DNA of 34,370 bases from Silene noctiflora (lineage: Eukaryota > Streptophyta > Magnoliopsida > Caryophyllales > Caryophyllaceae). The notes under the pieces are model-generated. The model searched no databases. It was not told the origin of the DNA and saw nothing but the letters and a program-made list of their open reading frames with translations. A program made the position numbers and the translations under genes. The stretch is taken from contig VHZZ01000264.1 of NCBI GenBank assembly GCA_009801015.1, positions 105,936 to 140,305 of the forward strand, given 5' to 3'. Positions 30,525 to 34,370 of this stretch are shown piece after piece; position 1 is the stretch's first letter, and each line of letters starts with the position of its first letter.

Positions 30525-31794
30525 TGTAACACCCCTACTTACCAATGAGCCTTAACTAGGTTTTCCCTAATAACCAAGGGCGTTACCATCTCGGTTGCCC
30601 GAGGTAAGTATATATCAAATTGACCATCCAAGAACATTTACTAATTGCTTTACATAAATACAACGGTAAACTAAGTACAACTCGTTACATAAGAAAAGAA
30701 AGTACAACTGATGACTCCACTAACATCTAAGAGTAACGCTATGTCATACGATCTCCCAATCCGCAGCATCTAACAAGTAGCATCACATCCATATATCCAA
30801 ACTAAACCTGTAAGTCACCCTGCCCACCATCCCCGAATGGATCATCACAGATTTGAAAATATGAAACGAGGTCGGTCAATTGTATAACAACACAACACAA
30901 TATAATGCATAATTAACCATTGTAAACTGTAACCATCATCACCAAAATCCATAGTAACCAATAACCAACTATACACCGAGATGTGTAGCCCTGCCATATT
31001 ACCCACCGCAACAGGTAATCCTCGCCGCCAGTGGGGACCGCAACCGTACCACCTAAACCCCGCTCATCGCAACAAGCGAACCCAAGTCCATTAATGTGCA
31101 CATCCCCTTTGCGTCGAAAAACACAAGAGGCAAACAATGGGGGTGAGACCATCTCTCGCAATAGCTCACAATACCAACACAATATCACCATCATAAATCA
31201 ATCATAAAATAATCATAAAGACCGTCACATCATATGCATACTGATATACAACCAACTGAGTAGGGAAAAACGTACATGAATAACAATCCAAGAAGAACCG
31301 ATCATCAACGCATACACGATCACAGAAAACCGCTATCGACACCTACAACAACGACATGACCAGATTACACACAACCATAACCTTAACCCGAAACCCACGG
31401 ATGGTGATGATGACTTGCCTTATACGACAAAGGATGACTAGGCCGGGTCCGATGCACACACCCACTACCATGGTGGTCTCCTAGGTAGAGGCTCAAAAGA
31501 GAGATGAGGGAGAAGGAGGTAGAGAGAGAAGTGTTCTGATTTTAGGTTTTGAGAAAATAAATGAAATGGAATGATTTCGGGTTATGTCTTCCGCGTAACG
31601 TTATATTACGCTGTTACTTACGCACTTAGTCGAGCACCAACATACTCGACCAAGTCAGCCGCACTCGGTCGAGTGCCACACACTCGGCCGAGTGACTCTT
31701 GCTAGGTCGAGTTCCCGTGTCTCATCAACGATTCTAACATGGTCAAAGGTACCTAAGGTCATTCAACGGGTCCCTCAATAGGGCGGGTATTACA
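30525..31794 (-). mobile_element. 3' LTR of a second minus-strand LTR retrotransposon
   Basis: On the minus strand it begins TGTAATACCCGCCC (31794) and ends GGGGTGTTACA (30525), 1270 bp, and it is preceded by a polypurine tract. No primer-binding site follows the low-coordinate end, so this is a 3' LTR with host flank beyond. It shares ACCATCTCGGTTGCC near its end and CATTAATGTGCACATCCCC in the middle with the LTRs at 6293 and 1397, so the three belong to related subfamilies. It looks whole as an LTR. Its partner is not in the window. Confidence 0.88.
31624..31714 (-). repeat. Array of ACTCG-NN-CGAGT palindromes, cluster 4 (about 5 copies)
   Basis: Five copies, the two best being ACTCGGTCGAGT and ACTCGGCCGAGT. 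They lie 80-170 bp after the LTR start at 31794 and before the pyrimidine-rich run (CACTTCTCTCTCTACCTCC on the minus strand). The placement is the same as in clusters 1, 3 and 6. Confidence 0.88.
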
Positions 31795-31810
31795 GTCTCC
31801 CCCCTTAAAA
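31795..31810 (-). other. Polypurine tract of the minus-strand element
   Basis: The minus strand reads TTTTAAGGGGGGAGAC directly before the LTR start TGTAATACCC. It defines the LTR at 30525-31794 as the 3' LTR. Confidence 0.8.
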
Positions 31811-32183
31811 AGAACTCTGTCCCTGAAGTTTGACTCTTCGACACAAAAGACTGTTCGAACGCTATGATCTAGTTGGATAGGTCACACTCAATGCCATTAT
31901 GACTCCACCTAATCGTCACCATCCATTGGTCATAAATCCCGCATCGCCTCCATCTATCACGTTCCACACATAAAGGTCACGCAACACATACCCTGGTAAC
32001 ACGATAACTCACATCATTGCTATGATAACTTCTCTTAACACTACTACTCACATAAGACACACACACATAACATACCGCTTACTACTCACATAAGCCACAC
32101 ACACATATCTATACCACTTAACGTGACACCGCAACTCTTTTCATGAAACAAGTAGTACATATTTTACCCACGCGCGCAATGCA

Positions 32184-32224
32184 CTCTACCCCCTTAAAAA
32201 GGAACTTCGCCCCCGAAGTTCACC
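32184..32224 (-). repeat. Second copy of the polypurine-tract flank
   Basis: The plus strand reads CCCCCTTAAAAAGGAACTTC, then GCCCCCGAAGTTCACCC. This matches 31799-31832 (CCCCCTTAAAAAGAACTCTG, TCCCTGAAGTTTGAC). The polypurine-tract flank is thus present twice about 390 bp apart, either by duplication or because two elements meet here. Confidence 0.7.
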
Positions 32225-32545
32225 CTACGAACGGTCAAGGACAAAAGAAAGGAAAAGGAAAAGGTCAACTTAGCACTATACTATTTCCATGTATGCGGCC
32301 AACGGGTACCGACTACTAACGCCGAAAGCAAGGGTCGGCTAAACACGCGATGTTGTATAGGTATAAAGCTTCTTACTTATGACATGACATACCCCCGACT
32401 ACTATACCCAATAAAACCATTACCCATTCATCATTGTTTCCCATACATGACCATATGGCATAACCATGACTTAACCATATTCTACATACCATGCCAAAAA
32501 CTATACCATGTAAGCATAACATAAATTTAAGGTATAACAGCTATA

Positions 32546-32733
32546 ACTCGGTTGAATCACTGTCACTCGGTCGAGTAACAGACACTCGATCGAGTGCCTT
32601 GTGTACTCGGTCGAGTAGACACAGATCATAACACATCCCAAACACTGGAAACTAAGTACTCGGTCGAGTGCAGGTTGGTACTCGGTCGAGTTCGCCCTAC
32701 TCGGTCGAGTCCTCAGTATACTCGATCGAGTAC
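32546..32733 (-). repeat. Array of ACTCG-NN-CGAGT palindromes, cluster 5 (about 8 copies)
   Basis: Eight copies, centres mainly GT on the plus strand and AT in two. Unlike clusters 1, 3, 4 and 6 it is not at an LTR start. It lies about 750-940 bp upstream of the 3' LTR, within the internal remnant. Confidence 0.88.
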
Positions 32734-33215
32734 CCAGAATCAAACAGCCCTCCAAGGAAGTCCTATACACTAACAATCAATACCCACCTGCAAGGAAACT
32801 AACACCGTGACTTGAAGTCACTTAAAGTCATACACCAACAAATCAAAGTCTAAGAAAACGAAGCAAGTCTAGGCCTTATAGCCGCATACAATAATCCGCA
32901 AATAAAGGCTATGTGCCACAAGGCACCAAATCTGAAATAAGTTCGACGAAACAACAAAAGAACATGAAAACTCAATGATATCTGCCCGTGCCATCATCCA
33001 TATCATCCTCGTTCCATGCACCTGATGATCCAGCAACATCGAACCGTCCGCCATAGCCCGGCTGCGCACTACTTCACATCCATATTCCTTCCGAATCCAA
33101 CTGGCTTCCTTGATTAGCTCCCCATGGACCGACAAGGCATCCCCTCTCATAACTCTCCGACACTCCCCAAGATGACCAGTCCACGTCGTAGTAGTGAAAG
33201 ACACCACTATCATCT

Positions 33216-34088
33216 CTAGGTCCCCTCCACCACACACACTGTCTGAGCTAGGTTCGTCCATGTATCCTGATGGTAGGTCATCTCATTTAGGTTTCGCAAC
33301 ACCAAAATGTTGGACAACTTCTCCGTCAACTCACTCATCTGCATTCGGGGGTCGTGAACCATAGGGTAACCTAGGTACTGGTACATGGGTGCACCCTGCT
33401 GAGCATATGGGGTCTCCTCCGGTACCTCCCTCGCTGCTCTAATCTCCCTGGTCGTCTGGGTCTCCTTTTTCCGGCTAGTGGGTAGGATAGGCTCCGGCAT
33501 CTCATGAAGCACATGCTCCGGGATAAGGTAGGTCTGGTGGGGTGGGGTCATGTAATCAGTGCATTCCTGAAGGTGCTTGGTCTCGGGTAGGTTAGCCGGG
33601 TCGGGTAACCTCATCCATCTCATGCCTCTCACCCTCCAAGCTAGGGTCCTGTCATCCAACACCCTTAACCACTTCTGATGCAGGAAGTAGTCCTTATCCA
33701 ACGTCAGCACACTCTTAAACATCGTTGGAAACTCGGGAGAAGGTTAAAAATTGGCCAACTTCTGTGCCAAGCGGGCCGCAATGGCACCACAGCTAAGATG
33801 GCGATGAGGAGACTGGGCCATAAGCGCCAAGCTAGAGCATACAATGGCCGGGGCACTATAATAAACCGCTCCTCCTTCTTCGAGTTAAGATAGGACATAA
33901 GCCTTCGAGTTAAGATAGGACATAAGCAGCATCACCTCGTGAGAATTCAACTTGCTCACGTCGCTCCTTCCATAAAGCAAGCAAGTCATCATCCTTAGGA
34001 AGATCCTCAGGGTCACATGTTGTACATCATTAATGAGCATGACACTGACATTGGGGTGACGTGCCGGTAAGCATTGATAAGTAACCAC
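33216..34088 (-). mobile_element. Coding remnants of an LTR-element protein, family uncertain
   Basis: Adjacent minus-strand coding stretches are seen: one with LRIFLRMMTCLLYGRSDVSK and FIIVPRPLYALAWRLW, the other with LTLDKDYFLHQKWLRVLDDR, MRWMRLPDPANLPE and LIPEHVLHEMPEP. The position just upstream of a 3' LTR on the same strand suggests a gag-like or extra protein of the element. I am reminded of the extra proteins of plant Athila/Tat-type elements but do not recognise a domain. It is broken by a few disruptions and is treated as a fossil. Confidence 0.45.
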
Positions 34089-34099
34089 TCGCCCTACAC

Positions 34100-34370
34100 T
34101 GTAATACTACGGTTTTCTGTGCTGTTGGGTACTCATAGAGTAAGGCTTACTCTGTCGAGTAAGTAAGTGTGGTTTCGAAGCGATAGTCTCTCTGATGGGT
34201 ACTCGATCGAGTACGTGTGGCACTCGATCGAGTAAGGGGAGCTCGATCGAGTAAGTCACTTACTCGATCGAGTACGTCAGTAATACGGGTCTTTTAGTCG
34301 GGCTTTGTTAATAACGCGAGATTGATATAATAGCTTTGTCGTCAGCTTCTTTTCACTTTTCATTTACTTT
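34100..34370 (+). mobile_element. Start of a plus-strand LTR (cut by the window end)
   Basis: It begins TGTAATACTACGG and carries palindrome cluster 6 about 30 bp in, then a pyrimidine-rich run (CTTCTTTTCACTTTTCATTT) at the window end, the same order as in the other LTRs. No polypurine tract precedes it, so it is probably the 5' LTR of an element inserted next to or into the minus-strand element. Confidence 0.75.
34129..34275 (+). repeat. Array of ACTCG-NN-CGAGT palindromes, cluster 6 (about 6 copies)
   Basis: Six copies. Four have the centre AT, giving the perfect 14-16 bp palindrome GTACTCGATCGAGTAC or close to it. This differs from the GT/AC centres of clusters 1-4 and marks a separate subfamily. 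Confidence 0.9.

Larger units (their letters stand above)
31811..34099 (-). mobile_element. Internal remnant of the minus-strand LTR element
   Basis: This is the sequence upstream (minus strand) of the polypurine tract, up to the next LTR at 34100. It holds a second copy of the tract-flanking segment (32184-32224), palindrome cluster 5 and coding remnants at 33216-34088. No protease, reverse transcriptase or integrase motif is visible, so pol is absent here or lies beyond the window. Confidence 0.6.

Overview
The window is a piece of a repeat-rich flowering-plant (eudicot) nuclear genome. Two host genes with many introns, both on the minus strand, can be assembled exon by exon with standard GT..AG splice sites. 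Most of the rest is transposon debris. The sparse genes, AT-rich introns, Au-type SINEs, Stowaway MITEs, a Cassandra LTR carrying 5S rRNA sequence and several LTR-retrotransposon fossils all point to a plant. The LTRs share arrays of a palindrome, ACTCG-NN-CGAGT. I weakly associate that motif with Caryophyllales/Caryophyllaceae, so the order-level guess is low confidence.

Layout. 1-8288 is LTR-retrotransposon territory. It holds a plus-strand Ty3/gypsy integrase remnant with its 3' LTR (1-about 2880), a poorly defined middle (about 2890-6277), and a minus-strand element of which the primer-binding site and the 5' LTR remain (6278-8288). A Cassandra solo LTR (7107-7422) sits inside that LTR with an intact 5-bp target duplication. 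8621-8762 is a long fold-back built from LINE/SINE-type tails. 8988-19108 is a complete 20-exon LRR receptor-like kinase gene (LRR-VIII-1 type, about 936 aa). Its introns have collected Au SINEs, a Stowaway MITE and a copia fossil. 19109-21373 is intergenic and holds a MITE with very long inverted ends. 21374-27254 is a complete 9-exon GTE1/IMB1-like gene (bromodomain plus NET domain, 380 aa). Its introns hold a Mutator-type MITE and a 5'-truncated RTE-like LINE. 28085-29984 is a nest of MITEs upstream of that gene. 30525-34370 is again LTR-element sequence: a minus-strand 3' LTR with its polypurine tract, internal remnants, and the start of another plus-strand LTR.

The two genes are not an operon, and nothing here shows that they work together. 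The kinase would act at the plasma membrane and the GTE-like protein in the nucleus. The most notable points are: (1) the GTE-like protein has lost the acetyl-lysine-binding signature of its bromodomain (WPF to RSS, conserved Asn to His) while frame, splice sites and NET domain stay intact; (2) the same 12-bp palindrome is arrayed in the promoter part of four different LTRs and in two further places, about 47 copies in six clusters; (3) the Cassandra solo LTR lies inside another LTR; (4) a near-perfect 125-nt hairpin lies just downstream of the kinase gene and looks like an inverted LINE-tail insertion.
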